Of a DNA stretch of 14,899 bases, positions 1 to 7,581 are shown piece by piece. This DNA comes from Thiomonas sp. (GTDB lineage Bacteria; Pseudomonadota; Gammaproteobacteria; Burkholderiales; Burkholderiaceae), in contig DAIAZB010000331.1 of NCBI GenBank assembly GCA_027443745.1, positions 1-14,899 on the forward strand, read 5' to 3'. The position numbers and the translations under genes were made by a program. The first letter of the stretch is position 1, and each line of letters begins with the position of its first letter. Under the pieces are notes generated by a model, which had not been told where the DNA came from, did no database searches, and saw only the letters and a program-made list of their open reading frames with translations.

Positions 1-1
1 G

Positions 2-139
2 CGGCGGCACGCGCGGCTTTGGGCATTGCTGCAGGCGCAGTTGGGCGAGCCGCGCATCGACATCGTCATGCGCCCCATGGGCAGCCCGTCGCAGCCCATC
101 CACGAAATCGCGCGCCTCACCGGAGTGCCGCTGGCGTGA
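2..139 (+). CDS. MNT-type nucleotidyltransferase, C-terminal end (partial, MntA-like antitoxin)
   Basis: Only the last 45 codons are in the window, read in the frame that starts at base 2 and stops at TGA 137-139. The visible protein contains RIDIVMRPMGSPSQPIHEIA and ends TGVPLA. This resembles the C-terminal strand and helix of small MNT-fold nucleotidyltransferases, in which an acidic IDIV-like strand supplies the third catalytic carboxylate. In MntA/HepT pairs the MNT protein is the antitoxin and AMPylates the HepT RNase. The assignment leans on the next gene, which overlaps the stop codon and carries the HepT signature. The GSD motif that would settle the family lies to the left of the window. 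A longer open frame that begins at base 19 in the other frame and covers this stretch is a shadow. Confidence 0.6.
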   Translation, partial: RRHARLWALLQAQLGEPRIDIVMRPMGSPSQPIHEIARLTGVPLA

Positions 140-621
140 GCGCCCTGTTCGCCCAGCAGCAGGCTCTGCTGCAGCAGCAACTGCAGGTGCTGGCGCGTAT
201 CGAGTCAGGCCTGCGTTACTCGCTGGAACGCCTGCCCGAGCCGCTCGCACCAGGCGATCTCGGCAAGGCCGAGGTGCTTGAGCGCCTGGCGTCCATCAAC
301 GACCGCTACACCAAGCTGCAGGACCAGCTCTCTGCCGCCCTGCGGCACGCACATGCGATGATCGGCGAGCGCTATCGCGGCTTCGCGGACGTGATCGACT
401 GGGCGGTGCGGCTGGACTTGATTGCGCAGGCCGAGGTGTGGATGGAACTGCGCGCTCTACGCAACCGCCTCACTCACGATTACGACCTCGAGGCTGCTTC
501 CATGCCCGAGGTGCTGCAGGCCATTCGCGAGGCCACCGAAATTCTGGCCGGCGTGATCCTGCGCTTGCACAGCCTCGGCCGACAGCTGGGCCTGTTGCCC
601 GCAAACTCGCTTGCGCCGTGA
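136..621 (+). CDS. HepT-like protein (HEPN-type RNase toxin of an MntA/HepT module)
   Basis: This 161-residue, mostly helical protein has RNRLTHDY at residues 109-116, which fits the R-x4-6-H-x-Y active site of HEPN ribonucleases (R109, H114, Y116). Members of the HepT family are RNA-cleaving toxins neutralised by a partner MNT nucleotidyltransferase. I chose GTG 136-138 as the start because it overlaps the TGA of the upstream MNT gene (GTGA), as in translationally coupled pairs. The open frame extends back to base 19, but that extension covers the MNT coding sequence in another frame and is arginine- and histidine-rich noise. The length is somewhat above the usual 110-150 residues, with the excess at the N-terminus (residues 1-40). 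The catalytic residues are intact, so the gene looks functional. Nothing marks a promoter inside the window. Confidence 0.75.
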   Translation: MSALFAQQQALLQQQLQVLARIESGLRYSLERLPEPLAPGDLGKAEVLERLASINDRYTKLQDQLSAALRHAHAMIGERYRGFADVIDWAVRLDLIAQAEVWMELRALRNRLTHDYDLEAASMPEVLQAIREATEILAGVILRLHSLGRQLGLLPANSLAP

Positions 622-688
622 ATCCGAGTCCGCCCATGCGCCTCACGCCCCACCCAGACGCCATCATCCGCGAGGCCGCGTGCGAGGT

Positions 689-804
689 GTCGTCCCGACC
701 GGCGCGTGCTTCCTCCCCGACGTCATCCCGGACGGCCCACCCCTTTTTCTTCTCGTCATCCCTGACGGCCCGTGTTTTTTCTTTGTCGTCATCCCGGACG
801 GCCC
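689..804 (-). repeat. Array of four 33-bp-spaced repeat units
   Basis: Related blocks beginning at 689, 722, 755 and 788 are spaced exactly 33 bases apart. The core is GTCATCCCGGACGGCCC. Block 1 is more diverged (GTCGTCCCGACCGGCGCG) and block 3 has one change. Between the cores lie pyrimidine-rich stretches of about 16 bases. The same core occurs in reverse complement, also at about 31-33-base spacing, at 11844-12000. Confidence 0.8.
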
Positions 805-901
805 GCAGGGCCGAGCCGGGATCCAGACAGGCGCCCCGCAAGGACCGCTGGATGACCAGTTTCGCTGTTGGTGAAGCGATTCCCGCCTGCGCGGGGATGA
901 C
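788..901 (-). repeat. Composite palindromic repeat, about 114 bp, minus orientation
   Basis: The element starts GTCATCCCGGACGGCCCG and ends CGCCTGCGCGGGGATGAC, so its ends are inverted copies of GTCATCCC. The middle carries GAGCCGGGATCCAG and GATGACCAGTTTCGCTGTTG. Read as reverse complement it aligns along its length with the copies at 11713-11855 and 12009-12151, although its CGCCTGCGCGGG arm differs from theirs. It looks like a non-autonomous, hairpin-forming dispersed repeat. Confidence 0.8.
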
Positions 902-913
902 AGCCATAAATAT

Positions 914-952
914 GTCATCCCGGACGGCGCGCAGCGCCGAGCCGGGATCCAG
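914..952 (-). repeat. Partial copy of the composite repeat
   Basis: A 39-base half copy runs from GTCATCCCGGACGGCGCG to GAGCCGGGATCCAG. It matches the outer arm of the element at 788-901 and, in reverse complement, the right-hand ends of the elements at 11713-11855 and 12009-12151. The inner part and the other arm are missing. Confidence 0.75.
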
Positions 953-1119
953 CGCCATCCCCAGCGCCACCCCCATCCTGCCCACCACCCTCCCGGCGCC
1001 GAACGCGTTGACCCGAACCCAGCGCATGGCAACAGGCCGCGCAACGTCCGTGGGCATCTCCGTCTGACCATGGACCACCACGTCACCCGCCGCATCTTGC
1101 ACGGCCTGGGCGCACGCGC

Positions 1120-2487
1120 ATGAGTGGTCACTCATCGTTTTGGCGCAAGCCGCGGCTGCTGCGCCTGCTCGATGGGCGCGATGGCGCCAGCGCCGTGGCG
1201 CAGACGCTGGCGACCAACGTCACAATGCAAGTGCTCAACATCGGCACCGGCATCCTCAGCGCGCGCCTGCTGCACCCGGTCGGTCGCGGCGAGTTCGCGG
1301 CCATCCTGCTGGCACCGCAATTTCTGGCCGGCATGTTCACGCTGGGACTGCCGGCAGGTGTGGTGTACCTGGCCAAGCGCGAGCCGGAGCACGCTACGGC
1401 CTATGTCGGCATCAGCCTGCTCATCAGCACGGTGCTTGGGCTGACGGTGGCCGCCGTGGCAACCCCCTTGTTGCCATACTGGCTAAACGAATATTCGCCC
1501 GGAGTAGTGCGTTTTGCGCAATGGGCTGTATGGCTGATCCCGCTGGGTGTTGCCAGCCACACGCTCAATTCGGTGTTGCTGATCCATGGCCAGTACGGGC
1601 GCTACAACTTCATTCGACTCAGCCAGCCGGCGCTCACCCTGCTGGGTTTCGTCGTCATGGTGGTCTGGGGCCGGTTCAATCCCTACATGGCTGTCGTCAT
1701 CTCGCTGGGAGCCAGCACCCTGCTGTTTGCGGTCAATGCGTTCTGGGTAACCCGTTTCCTGCCGCCGCGTCTGACCCCATTCATCGCCACAACCCGCAAG
1801 CTGCTGCATTACGCATCGCGCGCCTGGAGTATCGACCTGACCGGCACGCTGGCCAGCCAGGTCGATCGGGTGCTGGTGGTCGCGCTGCTGGTCCCCGCCG
1901 ATCTGGGCTTGTATGTCGTGGCGCAGAGCGCGGGTCGTCTGATCCAGTTAGTGCCCAACAGCCTGTTGCCCGTACTGTTCCCGCGGGCGTCGGGCCGAGC
2001 AGTGCACGAGGTAGTCGATCTGACCGGTTTTTCAGCGCGCGCCTCGCTACTGATCATGCTGCTTGTCGTGCTGCCGTTGATGCTGCTTGCGCACCCGCTC
2101 CTGAGGTGGGTCTATGGCCATGCGTTCGCCGGCGCGGCAACGGTGATGCGCCTGCTGATCATCGAAGCCGTGCTGGTCGGCATCAACGGGGTGCTGACGC
2201 AGGCGTTCATGGCGCTCGGTCGCCCCGGACTGGTGGGCTTCATCCAGGGCACCAGCCTGCCGGTTACGCTGCTGTTGCTCTGGCTGATGGTCCCGCGCTG
2301 GGGTCTGGCGGGCGCCGGCATGGCTCTGGTCATTGCTGCGCTGGCCCGACTGGCGTTCACCCAGGTTTGCTTCCGCGTTGTGCTGGGCACGCCGCCGCCG
2401 AAGCTCTGGCCGCGTTTGGCCGACGTGCTCCGGGTGCTGCACAGCCTGCGCAGCGTGCACGCGCGGTCGGCCGCAGGGAGGATCTGA
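1120..2487 (+). CDS. Wzx-like lipid-linked oligosaccharide flippase (MOP/MATE superfamily)
   Basis: This 455-residue integral membrane protein has evenly spaced hydrophobic segments, as expected for a 12-14-helix MOP-superfamily polysaccharide transporter. The N-terminal part reads ILSARLLHPVGRGEFAAI (about residues 45-62), the typical first-helix and loop signature of Wzx and PST transporters. A long hydrophobic run follows the central SIDLTGTLASQVDRVLV segment (about 237-253), as in the second half of the family. The role would be to flip a lipid-linked repeat unit across the inner membrane. The length is normal and no break is visible. ATG 1120 has no obvious Shine-Dalgarno sequence, but it overlaps a TGA at 1121-1123, which suggests past coupling to an upstream frame. 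A broken glycosyltransferase starts 3 bases after the stop. The product is named from family features only; substrate specificity cannot be read. Confidence 0.88.
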   Translation: MSGHSSFWRKPRLLRLLDGRDGASAVAQTLATNVTMQVLNIGTGILSARLLHPVGRGEFAAILLAPQFLAGMFTLGLPAGVVYLAKREPEHATAYVGISLLISTVLGLTVAAVATPLLPYWLNEYSPGVVRFAQWAVWLIPLGVASHTLNSVLLIHGQYGRYNFIRLSQPALTLLGFVVMVVWGRFNPYMAVVISLGASTLLFAVNAFWVTRFLPPRLTPFIATTRKLLHYASRAWSIDLTGTLASQVDRVLVVALLVPADLGLYVVAQSAGRLIQLVPNSLLPVLFPRASGRAVHEVVDLTGFSARASLLIMLLVVLPLMLLAHPLLRWVYGHAFAGAATVMRLLIIEAVLVGINGVLTQAFMALGRPGLVGFIQGTSLPVTLLLLWLMVPRWGLAGAGMALVIAALARLAFTQVCFRVVLGTPPPKLWPRLADVLRVLHSLRSVHARSAAGRI

Positions 2488-2490
2488 AAA

Positions 2491-2867
2491 ATGCGCATCG
2501 GCCACTACAGCAACGCAGCGGCTTTGCCTGGTGGCACAGCCACCTATGTACTGACGCTGCTCAAGGCGCGGCAGGCACATGGCCACGATGTGGTTCTCTA
2601 TCTGAAAGAGCCCCCGAGGCATTCGCAGACCTGGGATTGCCTGTGCGCGCGGTGCGCGACGAAGCTGAGTTGTATGCGCACGCTCAGCGCGACCGGGTGG
2701 ACTGCCTGCACCTGCACGAAAACGTCGATTCACTGCCGACAGCACGGTTGCCCTTGCGTCAAGCGCCTTGTCTACCACACGAAACAGCGCAGACCCAAAG
2801 GGTGGCGCACTTTGCGGCATATTTTATGAGCCCGCAGGACTGGTGTTCCGCATCGAATCCGTATTAA
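2491..2867 (+). pseudogene. GT4-type glycosyltransferase, N-terminal remnant with frameshift
   Basis: ATG 2491 follows a good ribosome site (GGGAGGA, about 2476-2482). The first 37 or so residues are a GT4 N-terminus: MRIGHYSNAAALPGGTATYV, with the PGG nucleotide-loop motif, then HGHDVVLYL. After the C5 run at 2611-2615 the sense moves to another frame, which reads EAFADLGLPVRAVRDE and then DCLHLHENVDSL. One extra C (six instead of five) would join the two as KEPPEAFADLG. The unshifted frame runs on to 2829 as cysteine-rich nonsense. After about 2760 neither frame resembles a glycosyltransferase, and the acceptor-to-donor domain switch and the whole C-terminal half (more than 200 residues) are missing. 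It is therefore both frameshifted and truncated, and cannot be an active enzyme. Confidence 0.75.
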
Positions 2868-2880
2868 TCGCGTTGATTAA
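2864..2880. repeat. Short inverted repeat upstream of the methyltransferase
   Basis: TTAATC-GCGTT-GATTAA is a perfect 6-base inverted repeat in an AT-rich stretch, 32 bases before the start codon of the next gene. It could be an operator or chance; no promoter with good spacing was seen around it. Confidence 0.3.
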
Positions 2881-2912
2881 AACATCGCAGAATAAGAGGT
2901 CACATTAATAAT

Positions 2913-3608
2913 ATGCATAATCTTGACTCGTGGAGACGACATGCAGCGGAACTTGCTGCAGGAACTTCTGATTCAATCATCAAGAACTTGGTTCTCGCTA
3001 TTCTCAAAAAGAATGAGATTTTCGACGGCAAGCTTCTGGATTTCGGGGCGGGCCAAGGTGAACTACTTAGTATGCTGTCCAGTAACTCTCAAATGCAATT
3101 CGATAGGCTGGCGGGTGCCGATCTCATACCAAAACCACTTTCTCTTGACGACTCAATCGACTGGTTCCAGTTTGACCTGAATGACGTAAGTGCCGATGCT
3201 CTGGACGGACAATTTGATGTGGTCATCTGTTCTGAAGTGATAGAACATCTCGAAAACCCGAGAAATGTTTTTCGATTGCTTTCCGATATCACACGACCAG
3301 GCGGTCATCTGATACTTACCATGCCCCATCAAGAATCACTGCGCTCGTTGTTGTCGCTGGTCTTCAAACGCCACTTTGTTGCTTTTTATGGCACATGTTA
3401 TCCTGCTCACATCACTGCATTGCTGGAAATCGACCTGATCAGACTGTGCCGTGAAACTGATTTTGCCGATCCTGTTTTTTATTACACTGATTACGGAGCC
3501 GTCCCGAAATTGACGCGACTAACTTGGCAACAATTAAGCTACGGCATGTTGAAAGGTCGGCTATTCTCCGACAACTTGGCCATGATTACCTTACGCCTTC
3601 CTGATTAG
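2913..3608 (+). CDS. Class I SAM-dependent methyltransferase
   Basis: This 231-residue protein shows the class I methyltransferase fold. Motif I is LLDFGAGQGELL (residues 41-52), with the glycine-rich SAM loop. Motif IV is FDVVICSEVIEHL (101-113), which matches the xxDVIEHL type of Methyltransf_11/23 proteins. PGGHLILTMPHQ (129-140) is the following strand and turn. The protein probably methylates a sugar or related intermediate of the polysaccharide, but the substrate cannot be read. ATG 2913 is preceded by AAGAGG at a rather long spacing (about 13 bases). The gene is visibly more AT-rich than the flippase or the genes after 7753 and is not coupled to the remnant before it, which suggests separate acquisition. 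The stop is followed 15 bases later by the FkbM gene. No damage is seen. Confidence 0.85.
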   Translation: MHNLDSWRRHAAELAAGTSDSIIKNLVLAILKKNEIFDGKLLDFGAGQGELLSMLSSNSQMQFDRLAGADLIPKPLSLDDSIDWFQFDLNDVSADALDGQFDVVICSEVIEHLENPRNVFRLLSDITRPGGHLILTMPHQESLRSLLSLVFKRHFVAFYGTCYPAHITALLEIDLIRLCRETDFADPVFYYTDYGAVPKLTRLTWQQLSYGMLKGRLFSDNLAMITLRLPD

Positions 3609-3623
3609 GGCTATTCTTCAGCC

Positions 3624-4552
3624 ATGGAAATTTTCCAAAGAATGAATAAACCTGAATATTTTTATAGGCCCAGTCAAATATGGCGCAGAGTGGTTCGTAA
3701 AATGTCCGTGCCACGTGATGTTGAACGGGTAAGACTTCCTTGGGGGCTTCCTATATCGATCATCCCTAAAGAGACGATTGGTTCCTGTATCTGGCGCGCA
3801 GGTGTTTATGATCTTTGTGTGAGCGAATGCCTGTGGAGGCTGTGCGATCCCGGTGAAGTGGCTCTGGATATCGGCGCAAATATTGGCCATATGACAAGCA
3901 TCATGGCATTACGCCTGGGTAGTAATGGGAAGCTTATTTCACTCGAACCACACCCCGTATTGTTTGGTGAGCTTTCACATAATTGTTCTCTTTGGCGTAG
4001 TATTACTAGTGTGGCAGAAATAGAACTGTATAAGAAGGCAGCTTCTGATCAGACAGGCTATGCTAAGCTTCACATCCCAGGTTGCTTTGACACGAACAGG
4101 GGGGTGGCATCACTCGAGCCATTTGAGAAAGATATATCCTGTACCTATGAAGTGCCCCTAACAACCTTGGAAGAATTGGCATTGACGATAGTAAATAGAA
4201 AGATAGGAGTGGTAAAAATTGATGTTGAAGGTCATGAGTTGAGCACACTGACGGGGGGGGTATGGAATTATTTAAATCTGGTGCGATTCGGGACGTTGTT
4301 TTTGAAGAACATGGGATCCCGCCGACCCCGGTAACAAAATGGCTAGAACAATGGGGATACCAAATATTCTATTTGAATGCGGGCATTTTTGGTCCCCGGG
4401 TAATACACATTGGATGTGTCCGGAACATCTCCCACTCTCCGTGGGAGGCACCCAGCTACCTCGCCACTAACGACCCACATCGCGCAGTGCAGCGGCTTCA
4501 GCGTAGGGGATACGAGGTTCTTGGTAAAGCCAAGAAGTTGCTAACTGCGTGA
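3624..4552 (+). pseudogene. FkbM-family methyltransferase, frameshifted at a G8 tract (possibly phase-variable)
   Basis: Residues 1-212 read as an FkbM methyltransferase: the SAM loop LDIGANIGHM (81-90), SLEPHP (106-111), and the FkbM signature VKIDVEGHELSTL (197-209). The frame then meets eight G in a row at 4253-4260 and goes out of phase, ending at 4334. The natural continuation lies in the next frame from 4262: MELFKSGAIRDVVFEEHGIP, ending KKLLTA at TGA 4550-4552. Six G would give a 308-residue protein with the usual TGG-MEL spacing; nine G would also restore the frame with one extra glycine. The full length fits the family, and both halves look free of other damage. The stop overlaps the GTG of the next gene (GTGA), which supports the second frame as the true end. 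Either the tract varies, or this is a fixed mutation or a sequencing error. Confidence 0.85.
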
Positions 4553-5577
4553 AAATCCTTTTTTCCTCCCATACGTTTTATCCGAACCTTGGCGGCTTGG
4601 AGAGCGTTGGATTGCTCCTGGCGCATGAATTTGCGGCCGCTGGGCACGAGGTCGTAGTGGTTACGCAAACGCCTACGGACGGGAACGAGCCAGATTTCCC
4701 CTTCAGCGTGGTGCGCCGCCCAGATGCCAGATCCCTGCTCCGCCTTACCGCTTGGGCCGATGTGGTCTATCATCACAACATCAGCTTGCAGACAGCCTGG
4801 CCCTTAATCCTGGTACGCAGGCCTTGGGTGGTGTCCCACCATGACTGGTTGCCGCGAGGCTTTAACGCATTGGGCGTTAAGGGGGCACTCAAAAGAATAG
4901 TTCTGCGCGGCGCCACCGGCATAGCCGTCAGTCAGGCGGTTGCCGCAGACTATACGACGCCATGCACAGTGATTCCGAATCCTTATGATGACAAGATCTT
5001 TCGGCTAATATCTTGGGTTGCCCGCGAAGGGGACTTGGCGTTTGTCGGGCGCTTCGTTTCTGATAAGGGATTGCCGGTCTTGCTACAGGCGCTGCGCCAT
5101 CTGGCGCCACGTGGCCTACAACCGAATCTGACCGTCATTGGCGGAGGTCCGGAGGATAAAACATGGCGGCAACTGGCACTGGACCTCGGGCTTGCGGAGC
5201 AGGTTAGCTTTGTTGGTCCAAAACGAGGTGAAGATCTGGCAGCACTGCTCAATGGCCATCGTGTATTAGTGGTACCCTCTTTGTGGAATGAACCGTTCGG
5301 CGTCGTCGCCCTAGAAGGGTTGGCGTGCGGGTGTGTGGTCGTCGGTTCCGAAGGTGGGGGCTTGAAGGAAGCCATCGGGGCGGCTGGCCTCACCTTTCCC
5401 AACGGCGATGCTCCTACTTTGGCCCAATGTTTGGAAAGAGTGTTATCCGATCAGAAAATTGTCGCGGATTGTCTGGCGGCGGTGCCAGAGCACCTCAACC
5501 TGCATCGGCCATCCGGTGTGGCACAGCGGTATTTGTCCGTACTATCCGAGGCCATCCAAGTTTTTAGGGGAGGTTAA
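4549..5577 (+). CDS. GT4-family glycosyltransferase
   Basis: This 342-residue GT-B enzyme is complete. The N-terminal domain begins MKILFSSHTFYPNLGGLESV, with the GG loop at residues 15-16, and has SHHDW at 96-100, the usual acceptor-domain histidine site. The donor-binding domain opens with LAFVGRFVSDKG (163-174, with R168 and K173) and contains NEPFGVVALE (247-256), the E-x7-E motif of retaining GT4 enzymes (E248 and E256). It would transfer a sugar from a nucleotide donor to the growing lipid-linked repeat unit at the cytoplasmic face. I chose GTG 4549 because the first codons are the normal family start and GTGA overlaps the stop of the FkbM gene. The C-terminus is normal. Sugar and linkage cannot be predicted. 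Confidence 0.9.
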   Translation: MKILFSSHTFYPNLGGLESVGLLLAHEFAAAGHEVVVVTQTPTDGNEPDFPFSVVRRPDARSLLRLTAWADVVYHHNISLQTAWPLILVRRPWVVSHHDWLPRGFNALGVKGALKRIVLRGATGIAVSQAVAADYTTPCTVIPNPYDDKIFRLISWVAREGDLAFVGRFVSDKGLPVLLQALRHLAPRGLQPNLTVIGGGPEDKTWRQLALDLGLAEQVSFVGPKRGEDLAALLNGHRVLVVPSLWNEPFGVVALEGLACGCVVVGSEGGGLKEAIGAAGLTFPNGDAPTLAQCLERVLSDQKIVADCLAAVPEHLNLHRPSGVAQRYLSVLSEAIQVFRGG

Positions 5578-5593
5578 GCATGGTCGTGCTATT

Positions 5594-5989
5594 ATGGTAA
5601 TCGTATTCGATGTGATCGAGCATTTCACCAAATCCGAGTTGATTCCGCTGGTGGACGAGGTGCAGCGTGTGCTCAAGCCCGGCGGCCGCTGGGTGATCCA
5701 TGTGCCCAATGGCGAATCGCCGTTCGGCAATCGCGTACGGTTTGGCGACTACACTCACGAGCAGGCCTTTACGCGCACTTCGCTGGGACAGTTGCTGGTC
5801 GCAAGTGGCTTTTCGCGGGTCGAGGCCTACGAAGACCGACCGATCGCGCATGGCTTCATAAGCACGGTACGTGCAGCACTGTGGTGGCTACTTCGCGCGG
5901 TGTTGCTGTTTTACACCGCCGTGGAAACGGGCACTTCAGATCGGCGTGCGGTATTCTTGCAGAATCTGTTGGCGGCGGCTCACAAATGA
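5594..5989 (+). pseudogene. Class I methyltransferase, C-terminal half only
   Basis: The frame reads MVIVFDVIEHFTKSELIPLV, then VLKPGGRWVIHVPNGESPFG and FGDYTHEQAFT. These are motif IV (DVIEHF), the PGG strand and the later part of a Methyltransf_23-type enzyme. The N-terminal half with the SAM-binding GxGxG loop, about 90-100 residues, is absent. The frame is open further back, but there it overlaps the glycosyltransferase gene and has no family sense. After the glycosyltransferase stop comes an ATG at 5580 that opens a six-codon frame with a good GGGGAGG site, which may be the scar of the original start before a deletion. The stop of this fragment overlaps the start of the polymerase gene (ATGA), so the downstream junction is intact. 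A free 131-residue product could be made from ATG 5594 but should not bind SAM normally. Confidence 0.75.
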
Positions 5990-7431
5990 CGACTAGCTAT
6001 AATTCGGTTCGCGCTGGACTGGTGCAGCCCGCCAGGAGAGACGGGGCAACAGGATTATTGCGCACGAAACCCGTGGAGGATGGACAGCGGGCAACTGGTT
6101 TGGCAGCACGGGTCGCGCTTGTCTTTTACTGGGCTGTGTTTCTGGATGGTGTCCTGCGGAAGTGGGTATTGCCTGAATACCAGAAGGTGCTTTTCTTTCT
6201 GCCGCTGCCAGTAGTTGCATATTTGTATTATAAAATGTTACGCAATGGCAGGTGGCCGCGCCATGCAATCTTGCAATTCACTATTTTGCTGGCGGTTTGC
6301 GCGTTGTTCATAGCTCCACTGCAGATAGTATTTGGGGGCTACTCTGGGAAGTATGCCTTGATCGCCGCCTATGGCTGGCTGAGTTACTTCTTCTATGTGC
6401 CGTTGAGTTTTATGCTTGGCGCCGAGCTGACCCGTTCCGAACTATCGCTTTTCATGCGGCATACCTTATGGATGGGCGTGTTGTCCGCACCACTGGTATT
6501 GCTTCAGTTTTTTTCAACACCAGGAGCAGTTATCAATGCGGGAGTTGCATTGCAGCAGAGTGACCAGTTCAGACAATTGGGCTCAGCATTGGGCCACATC
6601 CGCCCAGCCGGAACGTTTTCGAGTTCTCTCGGCCTGTGGATGTTTCTCGGTGCGCTTACCGTAGCCGTTGTTTACGGCTGGATAGACCGTTGGCGCAAAC
6701 GCAAATTTTCACCACTCCTGGTGCTCGGCACCGGTTCATTGTTTACGATGCTTGCAGTCAGCGGTAGCAGAGGTGCCTTGCTCCAATGCGCGCTGGTTTT
6801 AGCGGGGACGTTGCTCGCTGGCTTCTTGTCTGGCCATCGACGCATAGCATTGCGCGCAAGCCTCATCATCTTTTTTGTTACTGGTACTTCTGCAATCTTA
6901 TGGCCCATATTATTTCCAAGCGGATTCAAAACCTTCATGACAAGATGGAGCGGAGCCGCCAGAACTAGTACCTTCACATTTGGCGTCATTGGGCGTGCGT
7001 TTTATGCTTTATATGGTTGGGTCCATTACCTGAATACGCCGTTTTTGGGATACTTGCTTGGAATCGGGACTAATGCGGCGGCACGTTTACCATGGGTGCA
7101 CATGCCACAGGCCGCCTATCATTGGACAGGTTTTGGGATTTGGGCACGCGAAAGCGGCTGGGCAGTACACTTGGTCGATCTCGGGCTGTTGGTGGGTTCT
7201 GGGTATATCGTTTTCAGAATCTGGTTCACGATATGGTTGGCTCGACGGTGCTGGGTCAGCGCCAGTAAGTATGGCAATATTCTTCCGGCCGTTTTGTTCA
7301 GCTTTGCAGGCGAACTGATTTTGATGGGGCAGGTCACGGTCCAGGGTGACGTTGGGAGCTTTACATGGATTTTCCTTGGATTGACACTGGCAGCAGCAAA
7401 GCTCAGCAAAACCGGGCCCGATACTGAATAA
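5986..7431 (+). CDS. Wzy-like O-antigen polymerase/ligase family membrane protein
   Basis: This 481-residue protein has about ten to twelve hydrophobic helices and a large loop between about 315 and 390. Family hallmarks are RPAGTFSSSLGL (206-217), SGSRGALL (259-266) and an ARESGWAVHLVDLGLL stretch (387-402). Such proteins polymerise lipid-linked repeat units, or ligate the polymer, at the periplasmic face of the inner membrane; together with the Wzx gene upstream, the polymerase role is the better guess. I chose ATG 5986 because it overlaps the TGA of the methyltransferase fragment (ATGA); the open frame reaches back to 5881, but that part is shadow. The N-terminal 40 residues before the first helix are polar and cytoplasmic. 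Wzy proteins are poorly conserved, so the ligase alternative is not excluded. Confidence 0.82.
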   Translation: MTTSYNSVRAGLVQPARRDGATGLLRTKPVEDGQRATGLAARVALVFYWAVFLDGVLRKWVLPEYQKVLFFLPLPVVAYLYYKMLRNGRWPRHAILQFTILLAVCALFIAPLQIVFGGYSGKYALIAAYGWLSYFFYVPLSFMLGAELTRSELSLFMRHTLWMGVLSAPLVLLQFFSTPGAVINAGVALQQSDQFRQLGSALGHIRPAGTFSSSLGLWMFLGALTVAVVYGWIDRWRKRKFSPLLVLGTGSLFTMLAVSGSRGALLQCALVLAGTLLAGFLSGHRRIALRASLIIFFVTGTSAILWPILFPSGFKTFMTRWSGAARTSTFTFGVIGRAFYALYGWVHYLNTPFLGYLLGIGTNAAARLPWVHMPQAAYHWTGFGIWARESGWAVHLVDLGLLVGSGYIVFRIWFTIWLARRCWVSASKYGNILPAVLFSFAGELILMGQVTVQGDVGSFTWIFLGLTLAAAKLSKTGPDTE

Positions 7432-7432
7432 T

Positions 7433-7576
7433 CACATCCTGATTTTTATATGTAACTCTGGGCGGTTATTTTTCTCCGGCCTCCCCGGCATTTCGCTGCG
7501 CGGTTGGCTGCAACTCATAGTTTTGTATGCGATTGTTTTTCGAGCCTCGCGTTTGGTTACAGACATGAGGCGGTGA
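7433..7576 (+). pseudogene. Possible C-terminal remnant of an unknown membrane protein
   Basis: Directly after the polymerase stop, another frame stays open for 48 codons. It encodes a hydrophobic stretch, GWLQLIVLYAIVFRASRLV, followed by a basic tail, and stops at TGA 7574-7576, five bases before the GTG of the GT9-like remnant. That spacing is what one expects for the end of a gene in an operon. There is no start codon with a ribosome site and no recognised family. It may be the tail of a deleted membrane gene, or chance. Confidence is low. Confidence 0.3.
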
Positions 7577-7581
7577 TTGCC

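Larger units (their letters stand above)
622..1119. repeat. Intergenic region made mainly of dispersed repeats
   Basis: No convincing gene lies in these 498 bases. Open frames on both strands here translate the repeats into strings such as DPGSALRAVRDD and VIPAQAGI, which are typical spurious proteins. The repeat content is listed separately. The last part (about 992-1123) has an open frame ending in HHVTRRILHGLGARA whose TGA (1121-1123) overlaps the ATG of the flippase. That is the same ATGA arrangement used elsewhere in the locus, so it might be the tail of a lost upstream gene, but I recognise no family and regard this as weak. No clear terminator or sigma70 promoter was seen for the genes downstream. 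Confidence 0.6.

Noticed and set aside
1070..1123. 17-residue peptide gene overlapping the flippase start
   Set aside because: The ATGA overlap is suggestive, but the frame is open further upstream, no family can be recognised, and no ribosome site precedes ATG 1070. It is mentioned only as a possible gene tail.
470..1135. Long open frames on both strands of 438-1135, up to 221 codons
   Set aside because: They translate GC-rich palindromic repeats into recurring strings such as LDPGSALRAVRDD in several frames at once, and they overlap the HepT gene. There is no family resemblance or ribosome site.
1140..2867. 575-codon plus-strand open frame overlapping the flippase
   Set aside because: Over 1140-2480 it is a shadow frame rich in Ala, Gly, Arg and His. 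Only its last part (after about 2610) has meaning, as the shifted continuation of the broken glycosyltransferase.
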